This document shows positions 18,887 to 28,781 of a stretch of DNA of 64,000 nt, in pieces; within the stretch, counting starts at the first letter, position 1, and each line of letters starts with the position of its first letter. The notes below the pieces were generated by a model. The model did not search any database and was not told the DNA's origin. It saw only the letters and a program-made list of their open reading frames with translations. Source of the stretch: Pseudomonas maioricensis (GTDB taxonomy: Bacteria; Pseudomonadota; Gammaproteobacteria; Pseudomonadales; Pseudomonadaceae); NCBI RefSeq assembly GCF_022790535.1, contig NZ_LOHG01000009.1:75083-139082 (forward strand), in the 5' to 3' direction. The position numbers and the translations under genes were made by a program.

Positions 18887-19309
18887 TCAGCTCAGACGAT
18901 TTGCACCAACGTGGTCAGCACCATCAGCAGCGACACGGTTAGCACCGACGTGATCAGCACCATCAGCAGCGACACGGTTAGCACCAACGTGGTCAGCACC
19001 ATCAGCAGCGACACGGTTAGCACCGACGCGGTCAGCACCATCAGCAGCGAGACGGTTAGCACCGACGTGATCAGCACCATCAGAAGTCAGACGGTTAGCA
19101 CCGACGCGGTCAGCGCCATCAGCAGCGATGCGGTTTGCACCGACGTTGGTATGAACTGCGCCACCTTCAGCCACAACGATGACTGCCGGAGTAGGGTCTA
19201 TCAGGTTGGTGTCGTTGTTGCCTGGAAGGCTTGGAAGCTGTGGAGACGCGAAAGCACTTGAAGCCAGTACGGAGAAGGTCAGGCCGAAAATCAGTTTTGA
19301 AGTTTTCAT
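18887..19309 (-). CDS. secreted protein made of 13-residue tandem repeats
   Basis: 140 residues. A signal peptide (MKTSKLIFGLTFSVLASSAF, cut after ASA-FA or nearby) precedes a short linker and six full copies of a 13-residue unit (consensus VGANRVAADGADH/R) plus a truncated seventh. The units are rich in Gly, Ala, Asp and Asn and have no Cys. RBS GGAGC precedes ATG 19309. The gene has its own terminator and stands alone. Similar short repeat proteins occur in pseudomonads, but I know no established function. The repeats could form a stacked-turn or calcium-binding-like structure; this is speculation. Confidence 0.75.
   Translation of the reverse strand: MKTSKLIFGLTFSVLASSAFASPQLPSLPGNNDTNLIDPTPAVIVVAEGGAVHTNVGANRIAADGADRVGANRLTSDGADHVGANRLAADGADRVGANRVAADGADHVGANRVAADGADHVGANRVAADGADHVGANRLS
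18893..19147. repeat. 39-bp coding tandem repeats
   Basis: About six and a half copies of a 39-bp unit, each carrying ggttagcaccgacg or a close variant followed by tcagcaccatcagcagcg. Because 39 is a multiple of three, stop-free frames persist on both strands; only the minus frame with the signal peptide is taken as coding. Copy differences cluster at a few positions, as expected from slippage or unequal crossing-over. Confidence 0.9.
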
Positions 19310-19509
19310 GGTAGTTGCTCCAGATCGGGTTAGTTGTTAACTCGGTATGGAGGCAATGCTACGCCGCTGAGATTTATTAAGAAGTCAATGCTATTGGTAC
19401 CCATCATTGGCCAAATTGATAGTTGAAAATGCCGCTCAAGGAACGGTGATTCAGGTCGATGATGAGGTGCACTCGAATTTCTTTTATCGGCGTACATGGG
19501 TAGCTGCAT

Positions 19510-22140
19510 GTGAACGAAGCCCAGGCAACAGCGAGCCGTTATAAGGGCTCCTACAGCACCTTCCTTTTACCTCTTGGGGTGCTGTTCATCGGTGCTGTCC
19601 TTTCCTATGGATTGGGCGCATTGGATAACGCACGCTCTCGAGACAGCGAGCGAGATGGCGTGACGTTGCAGCTCAGCAGTCTGGGGACGCGATTGGCGGA
19701 GCGCGTTCGATTTGCTTTCAGTGGCACCGAGGGTATCGCGCAGCTCATCAGCATCGACGGCAGTATTTCCCCACAGCATTTCAGGCGCATGGCTCAAAGC
19801 GCAATCGAGGCTGTCCCTTACATTCGCCACATTGTCATCGCGCCCGGTGATGTGATTCAGGATACCTACCCTCTGGCAGGCAACGAGGGGATTATCGGGC
19901 TGAACTATAGTACCCGCCCGGAACAGTTCCCCCTTATTGTGAAAGCGCGCCTGTCGGGTGCCGCGTTGCTGGCCGGACCTGTGACCTTGTACCAGGGGGG
20001 CCGGGAGTTGATCTACCGGCGTCCTGTTTTCCTGTCTGCCCGTCATGAGCATGATGCTTATTGGGGGCTCGTTTCCGTGGTTGCCGGTACTGACGCGTTA
20101 TTGAAGGCGGGCGGCATTGAGGAAGAGGAAGGGCTGAAAGTTGCGCTGCGCGGTCAGGATGGCCATGGGGCTGAGGGCGGGATGATTTACGGCGATGCAG
20201 CGCTTTTTCAGAGCGATCCAGTTTTAGTCGAGGTCAGTATTCCCGGTGGCACTTGGCAACTGGCGGCTCAGCCCAAAGCTGGCTGGGCAAAAGTCACCAT
20301 TATCGACTCCTCGCTTTTTCTTCTGGCGATTTCCACATCGCTGCTGCTGAGCATTTTTATTCTGCAGGCCAGCCTTAATCACCGACTGATTCGTCGGCGA
20401 AATTCCGAGCTGCGCGATGAAATCGCCGAGCGGGAAAATATTTCCTCTTCGTTGGTACAAAGTGAGGATCGTTTTCGCACCTTGTTCGAGCGCTCTCCTG
20501 ACCCTATCTGGATCAGAGGCCAGGATGGGCGGATTAACCTGGGCAACTCTGCTGGGCTTCGAGCTTTGGGGTTCGAGGGCCCTGCATTCCCGAGCGTTAC
20601 CGTCGCCGATATTTCACCGCAGTTCCAGCCGGATGGTCAGTCCTCCGCGGACAAAGCTGCAGCTTTGAGGGCCGAGGTCGAGCGTGAGGGTTCATTGCGT
20701 TTTGAATGGGACCACAAGCGTGTGGATGGCAGTGTCTTCCCCACCGAGGTGACGCTGTGCACCATGCAGCTTGCACACGAGCAGGTGACGTACGCGATCG
20801 TTCGCGATATCACCGCTCGCAAGGAGGCTGAACGGGGGCTTGAGCGTCTGGCTCATTTTGACTCGGTGACCGGCCTGCCTAATCGGGTGTTGTTCCACAA
20901 ACAGCTGAATCAAGGCATTGAGCAGGCAAAGCGGCAAAACAACTGCATGGCCGTGCTGATGCTGGATCTGGATGGTTTCAAAATGGTCAACGACAGTCTT
21001 GGCCACCCCATGGGGGATTTATTGCTGCAACACGCCACTCGCCGTTTTGTCGATGCGGTGAGGTTCGGGGATGTTGTCGCCCGATTGGGGGGCGATGAGT
21101 TTGGTTTCATTCTCGACGGGCTTGAATGCGAGGCGGACGCCGTCCCTGTGGTGGGGATGATCCTGCGATCGTTACAGGAACCGTTCGATCTGGAGGGCAC
21201 CGCTGCACTCGTGACCGCCAGTATCGGCGTCACGATGTACCCCGCGAATGGCGCTACCGCCCAGGCGCTGCTGACTCAGGCCGATACGGCGATGTACGCC
21301 GCCAAAGAAGGCGGGCGCAATGATTTCTGCTTCTACCAGCCGCATATGACCACGCTGATTCAGGCGCGAGTGGCGCTGGAGGCCGCACTGCGTCAGGCAC
21401 TTGAGCGCAATGAGTTCGAGGTCTGGTATCAATCCAAGCTGGATCTGAAAAGTGGCCGGGTTGAGGGGGCGGAGGCACTGATCAGATGGCGCAGCCCGAC
21501 GCTTGGGCTGGTGTCGCCTGCCGATTTTATCCCGCTTGCAGAGCGCACCGGGTTGATCGTCTCTATTGGCCAGTGGGTGCTGGAGCACGTGTGCCGTCAG
21601 GCCCGGCGCTGGCGCGATAGCGGAGTATTTACCCGGCACGTGGCGATCAACGTGGCAGTGCTGCAAATAGAACGCGGAAATTTTGTCGAAGACGTGCGGC
21701 TGGCTTTGCAGCGCCATGACCTGCCGCCCCAGGCGCTGGAAATTGAAGTCACCGAAAGCCTGATCATGAATCGCCAGGAGTTGGCGCACACGGTACTGAG
21801 TCAGTTGCGCAGCATGGGGCTGACTGTCGCCGTCGATGATTTCGGCACGGGCTACTCGTCCCTGGCGTATTTGAAAGACTTGCCCATCGACAACCTGAAG
21901 ATAGATCGCACGTTCGTTTCCGGTCTGCCTCATGACAAAGCCTACGTCGCGATTACCCAGGCGGTTATTGAATTAGGTCATGCACTGGGTTTCACCGTCA
22001 CCGCCGAAGGGATTGAAACCCCGGAGCAACTGGCGTTCCTGCGCAATGCTGGTTGTGACACGGGCCAAGGCTACTTGATCAGCCGACCCATGCCGGTCGA
22101 CGAATTTGAAGAATGGCTGGGTGTTCCCATCCCGACTTGA
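19510..22140 (+). CDS. CHASE-PAS-GGDEF-EAL cyclic-di-GMP signalling protein
   Basis: 876 residues from GTG 19510. TM1 is at about residues 15-35. A periplasmic CHASE-type sensor (about 55-240; [35 protein letters not shown]) is followed by TM2 (about 270), a PAS domain (about 320-440), a GGDEF domain with intact RLGGDEF near residue 525, and an EAL domain with GAEALIRW near 652, [10 protein letters not shown] and AEGIET. All main catalytic motifs are present, so it could both make and degrade c-di-GMP, or one half may be regulatory. CHASE domains sense extracellular small molecules. It stands 166 bp before a second GGDEF-EAL gene. Confidence 0.92.
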   Translation: MNEAQATASRYKGSYSTFLLPLGVLFIGAVLSYGLGALDNARSRDSERDGVTLQLSSLGTRLAERVRFAFSGTEGIAQLISIDGSISPQHFRRMAQSAIEAVPYIRHIVIAPGDVIQDTYPLAGNEGIIGLNYSTRPEQFPLIVKARLSGAALLAGPVTLYQGGRELIYRRPVFLSARHEHDAYWGLVSVVAGTDALLKAGGIEEEEGLKVALRGQDGHGAEGGMIYGDAALFQSDPVLVEVSIPGGTWQLAAQPKAGWAKVTIIDSSLFLLAISTSLLLSIFILQASLNHRLIRRRNSELRDEIAERENISSSLVQSEDRFRTLFERSPDPIWIRGQDGRINLGNSAGLRALGFEGPAFPSVTVADISPQFQPDGQSSADKAAALRAEVEREGSLRFEWDHKRVDGSVFPTEVTLCTMQLAHEQVTYAIVRDITARKEAERGLERLAHFDSVTGLPNRVLFHKQLNQGIEQAKRQNNCMAVLMLDLDGFKMVNDSLGHPMGDLLLQHATRRFVDAVRFGDVVARLGGDEFGFILDGLECEADAVPVVGMILRSLQEPFDLEGTAALVTASIGVTMYPANGATAQALLTQADTAMYAAKEGGRNDFCFYQPHMTTLIQARVALEAALRQALERNEFEVWYQSKLDLKSGRVEGAEALIRWRSPTLGLVSPADFIPLAERTGLIVSIGQWVLEHVCRQARRWRDSGVFTRHVAINVAVLQIERGNFVEDVRLALQRHDLPPQALEIEVTESLIMNRQELAHTVLSQLRSMGLTVAVDDFGTGYSSLAYLKDLPIDNLKIDRTFVSGLPHDKAYVAITQAVIELGHALGFTVTAEGIETPEQLAFLRNAGCDTGQGYLISRPMPVDEFEEWLGVPIPT

Positions 22141-22306
22141 AAACGTGATCTACAATCAAATAGCCACCATTCATCGGAAGGTTTTCATAATCCTGTCATC
22201 CGGCCGACACGAATAAGTAAGCGCACTGTCCATTGATGCACTTGGCCCAAACTGGAACGGAGATCCGGTCGGTTTACAACTGGTTGAAATTTCAGAGCTG
22301 CGCCTC

Positions 22307-24256
22307 ATGAAGAAAACGTTGCTCGCCAATTTGCGAGCGCTTATGTCTGTGCCTCACGACAACCCCGGCTTGGTCAAAGCCCAATACATCGCGTTGTCCC
22401 GACAACTGCCGATGATGTATTTCATTCTGCTTATCAATACGCTGGTGTTGGCGGGCACTCACTATTCATTGGCGCCGCGCTGGCTGGCCGTGTATTGCCC
22501 GCTGATCATGACGGTATTCGGCGTCATCCGTGCCGCGGAGTGGTGGCGAACCCGTAACCGCATACCCAGCCCGACAAAGATGCTGGCTGCCTTGAAGCGT
22601 ACGAATCGTCTTGCGCCCTTTGTCGCGGCCGGGTTTACCGCGTGGTCGCTGGCGCTGTTTCCGTATGGCGATAGCTACGGTCAGGCTCATGTCGCGTTCT
22701 ACATGGCGATTACGGTCATCGGCTGCATCTTTTGCATGATGCATTTGCTCCCCGCCGCGCTGGCGACCACCGTTGTGGTCAACACAGCGTTTGTGATTTT
22801 TTTCGCGTCGACCAACAACATCACGTTTATCGCCACTGCGATTGATGTGCTGCTGGTCTCCGTTGCGATGCTCGTCATTCTGAAAGCCCAGTACGGCGAT
22901 TTCACCCGCCTGGTGAACATGCAGGCCAGCACTGAAAGGCTCAGTAACGAGAACCGTCGCCTCGCCAACATGGACAGCCTGACCGGGCTGGCAAACCGCC
23001 GACAGTTTTTTTCTCAACTGGAATCCTTGCTGACGAATGCCCGCGAGCAGGACGTGCGTCTGGCGGTTGGCTTAATCGACCTGGACGGCTTTAAACCGGT
23101 GAATGATCTTTACGGCCACAGCATTGGCGACAAGCTGCTGTATCAGGTCGGACAACGTCTGACAGGTCTGCTCGATGACGGCGTGCACCTGGCCCGACTG
23201 GGCGGAGACGAGTTTGCGTTGATCATGACCGATGCCAAAAGCGACGAGCAATTGCGTACTTTCGGTGAGCTGATCTGTGCGCAAATGCGTGAGCCGTTCA
23301 TGCTCGTGGATATTCCAATTCAGATCAGTGCTTCCTTCGGCATCGCAACATTTCCTGATCTGGCGGCCAGCGAAACCGAAGTCTATGAGTACGCCGATTA
23401 CGCGCTTTACCAAAGCAAGCGGAACAGACCCGGTACGGTCTGTATGTTTTCCGCTGCCCACCGTCAGCAACTCAATCGGCAAGGGCTCACCGAGCAGGCA
23501 CTGCGCAGGGCTGACTTGCACGAAGAGTTTCACGTGGTCTTCCAGCCGATCATGGACATCTGCACTCAGCGCACCGTAGCGTTCGAAGCACTGGCTCGTT
23601 GGAAAAGCCCTGAATTGGGTAACGTTCCGCCCAGTGAATTTATCCCCATCGCCGAACGCATCGGCATGGTCAACCGCCTCACTGTGCCGCTGCTGACCAA
23701 GGCCCTACGGACTGCAAAGTCCTGGCCCGCCGGGGTTCATCTATCGTTCAACCTGTCCGCGCATGACTGCGGGTCGGAAGAGGCGGCGCAGATTATCGTG
23801 CAGGTCATCAAGGACAGCGGATTCGATCCGGCGTGCCTGGACCTTGAAATCACCGAAACGGCGGTTATTCAGGACCTGGCCCAGACTCAAGCCGCCATCG
23901 CCCTGTTTCGCAACCTGGGCTGCGGCATTTCCCTGGATGACTTCGGTACCGGGTATTCGAGCCTTAGCCAGATACATGCCCTGTCCCTGACCAAACTCAA
24001 GGTCGACCGCACCTTCGTTACCGACCTGCACCTCAACCCGGCCAGCTTCAAGATCGTCAAATCGCTGATTGCGTTGTGTCACGACATGCAGCTTGAGTGC
24101 ATCGTCGAAGGGGTGGAAACCGAGGCCGAACTGGATGCGCTGAAAAGCCTGGGCTGTATGTCGGCGCAGGGCTACCTGTTTTCGCGGCCAATGCCACCGG
24201 AAGACATTGACCGGTGGTTTAACAGTGAGCAAGTGAGCCTGGTCTGCGCGCTCTGA
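22307..24256 (+). CDS. membrane-anchored GGDEF-EAL protein
   Basis: 649 residues. The N-terminal 200 residues hold about five or six membrane helices (MASE-like sensor; FVAAGFTAWSLALFPYG, VAFYMAITVIGCIFCMMHLL). Then come GGDEF ([23 protein letters not shown] near residue 297) and EAL (AFEALARWKSPELG near 425, [29 protein letters not shown]). Both active-site motifs are intact. It differs in sensor type from the preceding CHASE protein, so the pair could respond to different cues while sharing targets. Confidence 0.92.
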   Translation: MKKTLLANLRALMSVPHDNPGLVKAQYIALSRQLPMMYFILLINTLVLAGTHYSLAPRWLAVYCPLIMTVFGVIRAAEWWRTRNRIPSPTKMLAALKRTNRLAPFVAAGFTAWSLALFPYGDSYGQAHVAFYMAITVIGCIFCMMHLLPAALATTVVVNTAFVIFFASTNNITFIATAIDVLLVSVAMLVILKAQYGDFTRLVNMQASTERLSNENRRLANMDSLTGLANRRQFFSQLESLLTNAREQDVRLAVGLIDLDGFKPVNDLYGHSIGDKLLYQVGQRLTGLLDDGVHLARLGGDEFALIMTDAKSDEQLRTFGELICAQMREPFMLVDIPIQISASFGIATFPDLAASETEVYEYADYALYQSKRNRPGTVCMFSAAHRQQLNRQGLTEQALRRADLHEEFHVVFQPIMDICTQRTVAFEALARWKSPELGNVPPSEFIPIAERIGMVNRLTVPLLTKALRTAKSWPAGVHLSFNLSAHDCGSEEAAQIIVQVIKDSGFDPACLDLEITETAVIQDLAQTQAAIALFRNLGCGISLDDFGTGYSSLSQIHALSLTKLKVDRTFVTDLHLNPASFKIVKSLIALCHDMQLECIVEGVETEAELDALKSLGCMSAQGYLFSRPMPPEDIDRWFNSEQVSLVCAL

Positions 24257-24308
24257 CATGGCCGACCAATCAAGCAAAACGCAATCTTCCAAGTGAACCC
24301 TGTCCTGT

Positions 24309-24393
24309 AGGAGCTCACCGAGGTTACGAGGCCAGCGATGACGGTGTGTCTGATACTCCGCTATCGCTGGCCTCGTAACCTCGGTGAGCTCCT
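24309..24393. repeat. long inverted repeat, distinct from the other intergenic repeats
   Basis: Arms of about 31 bases (24309-24339 and 24363-24393), starting aggagctcaccgaggttacg and ending cgaggtgagctcct-like, pair almost perfectly around a 23-base centre. It lies between the GGDEF-EAL stop and the LysR stop and may act as a two-way terminator. Confidence 0.85.
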
Positions 24394-24512
24394 GCAAATC
24401 CAGTGTTTGCTGCGCGACAGCTGTATGTCTGGTCATGGAAATATTGTGGCTGTACTGGCCTCTTCCCGGATAAATCCGGTCCCACGTCTTATACATTCCT
24501 GAGCTGAGCTGC

Positions 24513-25466
24513 TCACGACTGATCCGCAAACCTCAGTTCCCGCGATTGCCCCAGCAGCAGTCCCTGATTCAACTCCGTCACTTCCCGAATGTAATCCCAC
24601 AGCACCGTAATCCGCTTCAACTTCCTCAAGTCCTCCCGACAGTACATCCAGAAATGTCGGGTGATGTTCACCTCCTCTGGCAGTACCGGTATCAACCGCG
24701 AGTCCTGAGCGGCTAGAAAGCACGGCAAGATGGCCAGTGCACGTCCTTGCAGCGCCGCGAGGTATTGGGCAATCACGCTGGTGCTGCGCAGTTGCGCCTG
24801 CGCGCCGGGCAGCAGATTGCTGAGGTAAAGCAGTTCGGAACTGAACGCCAGATCATCCACGTAGCTGATGAACGTATGCGCGGTCAGGTCGGCGCTGCTA
24901 TTGATGGGCGCATGAGCGTCGAGATAGTCCTGGGTCGCATACAGGCGCAGGTTGTAGTCGCACAGTTTGCAGCACACATAAGGCCCATGTTCCGGGCGTT
25001 CCAGGGCGATGACGATATCGGCTTCTCGCTTGGAAAGGCTGATGAAGTGCGGCAGCGGCAGAATGTCTACCGAGATGTCTGAGTAGTTATCAAGAAAATG
25101 GCTGAGCTGCGGCGTGATGAAAAAACTGCCAAAGCCTTCGGTACAGCCGATGCGAATATGCCCGGATAACGCCAGGCCTGATCCTGAAACCTGCTCGCAG
25201 GCCAAATGCAGGGTGCTTTCGATGGACTCGGCATAGCCCAGCAATCGTTGCCCCTCGGCAGTGAGGACGAAACCGTTATTGCGGGACTTCTCAAACAACA
25301 GCGTCCCGAGCGAGCCCTCCAGCGAAGTAATGCGTCGCGACACCGTGGTGTAATCCACCGCCAGACGTTTGGCTGCAGTGCTGGCCTTGCGGGTGCGGGC
25401 CACTTCAAGGAAAAACTTCAGGTCATCCCAGTTCAGGCTGCTCAGGGAGGTGATGTTTTTTTGCAT
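24513..25466 (-). CDS. LysR-family regulator beside the mms genes
   Basis: 317 residues from ATG 25466 (CAGGA upstream); an alternative GTG at 25508 adds 14 residues. The N-terminal winged helix-turn-helix (DDLKFFLEVARTRKASTAAK, TTVSRRITSLEGSLGT) is typical. The effector domain starts at about residue 90. It is divergent from the MHS transporter, mmsA and mmsB, which it probably controls. In P. aeruginosa mmsAB is governed by the AraC-type MmsR, so a LysR protein here would be a different wiring. Confidence 0.85.
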   Translation of the reverse strand: MQKNITSLSSLNWDDLKFFLEVARTRKASTAAKRLAVDYTTVSRRITSLEGSLGTLLFEKSRNNGFVLTAEGQRLLGYAESIESTLHLACEQVSGSGLALSGHIRIGCTEGFGSFFITPQLSHFLDNYSDISVDILPLPHFISLSKREADIVIALERPEHGPYVCCKLCDYNLRLYATQDYLDAHAPINSSADLTAHTFISYVDDLAFSSELLYLSNLLPGAQAQLRSTSVIAQYLAALQGRALAILPCFLAAQDSRLIPVLPEEVNITRHFWMYCREDLRKLKRITVLWDYIREVTELNQGLLLGQSRELRFADQS

Positions 25467-25557
25467 GTTGGTCCTGCTTTTATGTGCGTTCTTGTTAGAA
25501 GTTTGCACATCTATACTCCAACGCAGCCAGTAAACACAGAGCCGGTTGGCGCTGGAC

Positions 25558-25630
25558 CTGTAGGAGCGCCGAAGGCTGCGATGGCGGTGCGTCAGGATTT
25601 ACGTCTCGCAGCCTTCGGCAGCTCCTACAG
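25558..25630. repeat. palindromic intergenic repeat (gccgaaggctgcgatgg family)
   Basis: Inverted arms ctgtaggagc(g)ccgaaggctgcga and tcgcagccttcggcagctcctacag flank a 22-base centre. It sits between the LysR gene and the transporter gene. Confidence 0.9.
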
Positions 25631-25737
25631 GGAATGGATTTCAATTCATAGGATGAGTTGGGCTTAACAGCTTCACAATCCCAGGCAACACCCCACGACA
25701 TAACACCCTGCACAACAATAAATAAGCGGAGGAGTTT

Positions 25738-27081
25738 ATGAAGGACGCAATGACGGCGGACGCTGGTGCACTCGATGCCGGTCCCGCGAAGAAAACCAAA
25801 TCCTATCGTCTTGCCGGTGCGGCGAGCATGGCGGGCACTACCATCGAGTGGTACGACTTTTTCCTGTACGGCACTGCCGCCGCTCTGATCTTCAACAAAA
25901 TCTTCTTTCCGGCACTGGACCCGATCACCGGCGTATTGGCGGCATTCGCCACCTATGCAGTGGGCTTTCTCGGGCGGCCTTTGGGCGGGATTATTTTCGG
26001 GCATTTCGGCGACCGCATCGGGCGCAAATCCATGCTGTTGATGACGCTGATGATGATGGGGATTCCGACCATCATCATCGGTCTGATTCCCACGTATGAG
26101 CAGATCGGTTACTGGGCGGCGCTGATTCTGGTGGTCATGCGCTTTCTGCAAGGTATGGCGGTCGGTGGCGAATGGGGCGGCGCGGTGTTGATGGCCGTCG
26201 AACATGCGCCCGAAGGCAAAAAAGGCTTCTATGGGAGCCTGCCGCAAACCGGTGTGGGTGCAGGTCTAGTACTGGCTACGCTGGCCATGGGCATGGTCGC
26301 TAAACTTCCCGAAGAAGACATGCTCAGTTGGGGCTGGCGACTGCCGTTTATTGCCAGCATCGTATTGCTGGGCGTCGGGTGGCTGATCCGTCTGAAGGTC
26401 CCGGAGTCGCCTGATTTCGAAAAGCTCAAGCAGGACAAAATCGCCGTCAAGGTGCCGCTGTTCAGAGTGCTGCGTGAACATCCACGGGAAACCCTGACGA
26501 TTATTGGCGCGCGCACCGCAGAGAACGCCTGGTTTTACATGTCGGTGACCTTTGCTCTGGCCTATGCGGCCAATCAGCTACAGATTCCACGCGCCGATGT
26601 GCTCAATGCGATTACCGCGGGCGCGGCCCTTTCATTGATCACGATGCCGTTCTGCGGCTACCTCTCGGACAAAGTCGGCCAGCGCCGTTTGTACTTCGCC
26701 GGTCTACTGCTGCTGTGCGCATTCGCTTATCCCTTCTTCGCCATGCTCGGCACCCGTGAGCCGGTGTTGGTCTGGTGGGCGATGGTGCTGGCGGTAGGGG
26801 TGATCTTCCCGATCCTGTATGCCCCGGAATCTCTGTTGTTCGCCCGGCAGTTTCCGGCAGAAATCCGTTACAGCGGGATCTCGGTTTCAGTACAACTGGC
26901 TGGCGTATTAGGCGGTGGTTTCGCGCCGATGATCGCCACCAAGCTGCTGGCTTACGCCGATGGCAGCCCGCATTACGTGATCGTTTATCTGGTGGGTATG
27001 GGTGTTGTGGCTCTGGTTTGTACCGCGCTGATGAAGCGTGATCCGCCTCGGCATCGGGCGTCCAGCCCGAGTCCCGAATAA
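25738..27081 (+). CDS. MHS-family MFS transporter
   Basis: 447 residues, about 12 membrane helices, and a strong RBS (GGAGGAG) before ATG 25738. It carries the metabolite:H+ symporter signatures SMAGTTIEWYDFFLYGTAA and GRPLGGIIFGHFGDRIGRKS (the MFS loop 2-3 motif). Family members import organic acids such as alpha-ketoglutarate, shikimate or short branched acids. It lies 21 bp before mmsA, so the substrate is probably a branched-chain or valine-derived acid such as 3-hydroxyisobutyrate; this is inferred from position only. Confidence 0.9.
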   Translation: MKDAMTADAGALDAGPAKKTKSYRLAGAASMAGTTIEWYDFFLYGTAAALIFNKIFFPALDPITGVLAAFATYAVGFLGRPLGGIIFGHFGDRIGRKSMLLMTLMMMGIPTIIIGLIPTYEQIGYWAALILVVMRFLQGMAVGGEWGGAVLMAVEHAPEGKKGFYGSLPQTGVGAGLVLATLAMGMVAKLPEEDMLSWGWRLPFIASIVLLGVGWLIRLKVPESPDFEKLKQDKIAVKVPLFRVLREHPRETLTIIGARTAENAWFYMSVTFALAYAANQLQIPRADVLNAITAGAALSLITMPFCGYLSDKVGQRRLYFAGLLLLCAFAYPFFAMLGTREPVLVWWAMVLAVGVIFPILYAPESLLFARQFPAEIRYSGISVSVQLAGVLGGGFAPMIATKLLAYADGSPHYVIVYLVGMGVVALVCTALMKRDPPRHRASSPSPE

Positions 27082-27102
27082 CTGTTTGATCAGGAGATTT
27101 CG

Positions 27103-28629
27103 ATGAACGCTTCCCCGAACAAAAAGGACAATAACGTGGATCGAGTCAAGCTACTGATCGACGGCGAATGGGTGGAATCACAAAGCACCGAGTGGCACGA
27201 CATTATCAACCCGGCGACCCAGCAAGTGCTGGCTCAGGTGCCGTTCGCCACCTCCGGCGAAGTCGATGCCGCCGTGGCCGCCGCACACAAGGCGTTCCAG
27301 ACCTGGCGCCATACGCCGATCGGTGCGCGGATGCGCATCATGCTGAAACTGCAGGCCCTGATTCGTGAACACTCGCCTCGTATCGCAGCAGTGCTGAGCG
27401 CGGAGCAGGGCAAGACCATCGCGGATGCCGAGGGCGATATCTTCCGCGGCCTGGAGGTGGTTGAGCACGCCTGCTCCATTGGCAGCCTGCAGATGGGCGA
27501 GTTCTCCGAAAACGTGGCAGGCGGCGTTGATACTTATACGTTGCGCCAACCCTTGGGCGTCTGCGCTGGCATCACCCCATTCAACTTCCCGGCAATGATC
27601 CCGCTGTGGATGTTCCCGATGGCCATTGCCTGCGGCAATACCTTCGTGCTCAAGCCCTCCGAACAGGACCCGATGTCGACCATGTTGCTGGTCGAACTCG
27701 CCGTAGAGGCGGGTGTTCCGCCGGGCGTTCTCAACGTGGTGCATGGCGGCAAAGAGGTGGTGGACGCCATCTGCACCCACAGTGAAATCAAAGCCGTGTC
27801 CTTTGTTGGCTCCACGGCCGTCGGCACTCACGTCTACAACCTTGCCGGTCAGCATGGCAAACGGGTGCAATCGATGATGGGCGCGAAGAACCATGCCGTG
27901 GTGCTGCCCGACGCCAATCGTCAGCAAACCCTGAACGCGCTGGTCGGGGCCGGTTTCGGCGCTGCCGGTCAGCGTTGCATGGCCACGTCGGTGGTCGTCC
28001 TGGTCGGAGCGGCGAAACAGTGGCTGCCGGACCTTAAAGCCCTTGCTCAGAAACTCAAGGTCAATGCTGGAAGCGAGGCGGGTACCGATGTCGGCCCAGT
28101 CATTTCCAGACGCGCAAAGCAGCGGATTCTGGACCTGATCGAAAGCGGAGTGAAGGAAGGCGCGAAGCTGGAACTGGACGGCCGAGACATCAAGGTGCCG
28201 GGTTTTGAAGATGGCAATTTTGTCGGGCCGACGCTGTTCTCTGGCGTAACCACGGACATGCAGATCTACACGCAGGAGATATTCGGTCCGGTGCTGGTCG
28301 TGCTGGAAGTCGACACGCTTGATCAGGCCATCGCGCTGGTCAACGCCAATCCGTATGGCAATGGCACCGGCCTGTTCACCCAGAGTGGTGCGGCAGCACG
28401 CAAGTTTCAGAGTGAAATCGACGTGGGGCAGGTGGGCATCAACATCCCGATTCCGGTGCCCGTGCCGTTCTTCAGCTTCACCGGTTCACGCGGGTCCAAG
28501 CTCGGCGACCTCGGTCCATACGGCAAACAGGTAGTGCAGTTCTACACTCAGACCAAGACCGTCACCAGCCGCTGGTTTGACGATGACAGCGTCAATGACG
28601 GGGTGAATACCACCATAAACCTCAAGTAG
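27103..28629 (+). CDS. mmsA: CoA-acylating methylmalonate-semialdehyde dehydrogenase
   Basis: 508 residues. Aldehyde dehydrogenase fold: [18 protein letters not shown] near the cofactor site, [23 protein letters not shown], and the catalytic cysteine at residue 292 in [14 protein letters not shown]. The absence of the usual catalytic Glu in the MGAKNH segment is the mark of the CoA-dependent subgroup. It converts methylmalonate semialdehyde plus CoA and NAD to propionyl-CoA, CO2 and NADH, late in valine breakdown. mmsB follows downstream after a repeat. Confidence 0.95.
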   Translation: MNASPNKKDNNVDRVKLLIDGEWVESQSTEWHDIINPATQQVLAQVPFATSGEVDAAVAAAHKAFQTWRHTPIGARMRIMLKLQALIREHSPRIAAVLSAEQGKTIADAEGDIFRGLEVVEHACSIGSLQMGEFSENVAGGVDTYTLRQPLGVCAGITPFNFPAMIPLWMFPMAIACGNTFVLKPSEQDPMSTMLLVELAVEAGVPPGVLNVVHGGKEVVDAICTHSEIKAVSFVGSTAVGTHVYNLAGQHGKRVQSMMGAKNHAVVLPDANRQQTLNALVGAGFGAAGQRCMATSVVVLVGAAKQWLPDLKALAQKLKVNAGSEAGTDVGPVISRRAKQRILDLIESGVKEGAKLELDGRDIKVPGFEDGNFVGPTLFSGVTTDMQIYTQEIFGPVLVVLEVDTLDQAIALVNANPYGNGTGLFTQSGAAARKFQSEIDVGQVGINIPIPVPVPFFSFTGSRGSKLGDLGPYGKQVVQFYTQTKTVTSRWFDDDSVNDGVNTTINLK

Positions 28630-28639
28630 AAGAAAAATC

Positions 28640-28744
28640 CTGTGGGAGCTGAGCTTGCTCGCGATAGGTGCACCGCAATTCTAGAGTGAACCGTGTCCAG
28701 CCTTATCGTCGGAATGCCGCCCAGACCAAGCTCAGCTCCTACAG
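28640..28744. repeat. palindromic intergenic repeat (gtgggagctgagcttgctcgcgata family)
   Basis: Outer arms ctgtgggagctgagcttg and aagctcagctcctacag enclose an inner pair of elements. It lies between mmsA and mmsB and could lower mmsB expression or stabilise the upstream message. Confidence 0.88.
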
Positions 28745-28781
28745 GGAATTGCGGTGGGTTTGAAACACAAGGAGAACAACA

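Noticed and set aside
18893..19147. CRISPR-like array
   Set aside because: Units are contiguous without unique spacers and are coding, so this is a tandem repeat, not CRISPR.
18833..19261. Plus-strand frame of 142 codons across the tandem repeats (Thr/Ser/Val-rich)
   Set aside because: It exists because a 39-bp repeat keeps any stop-free frame open; it has no signal peptide or ribosome site, and the minus frame has both.
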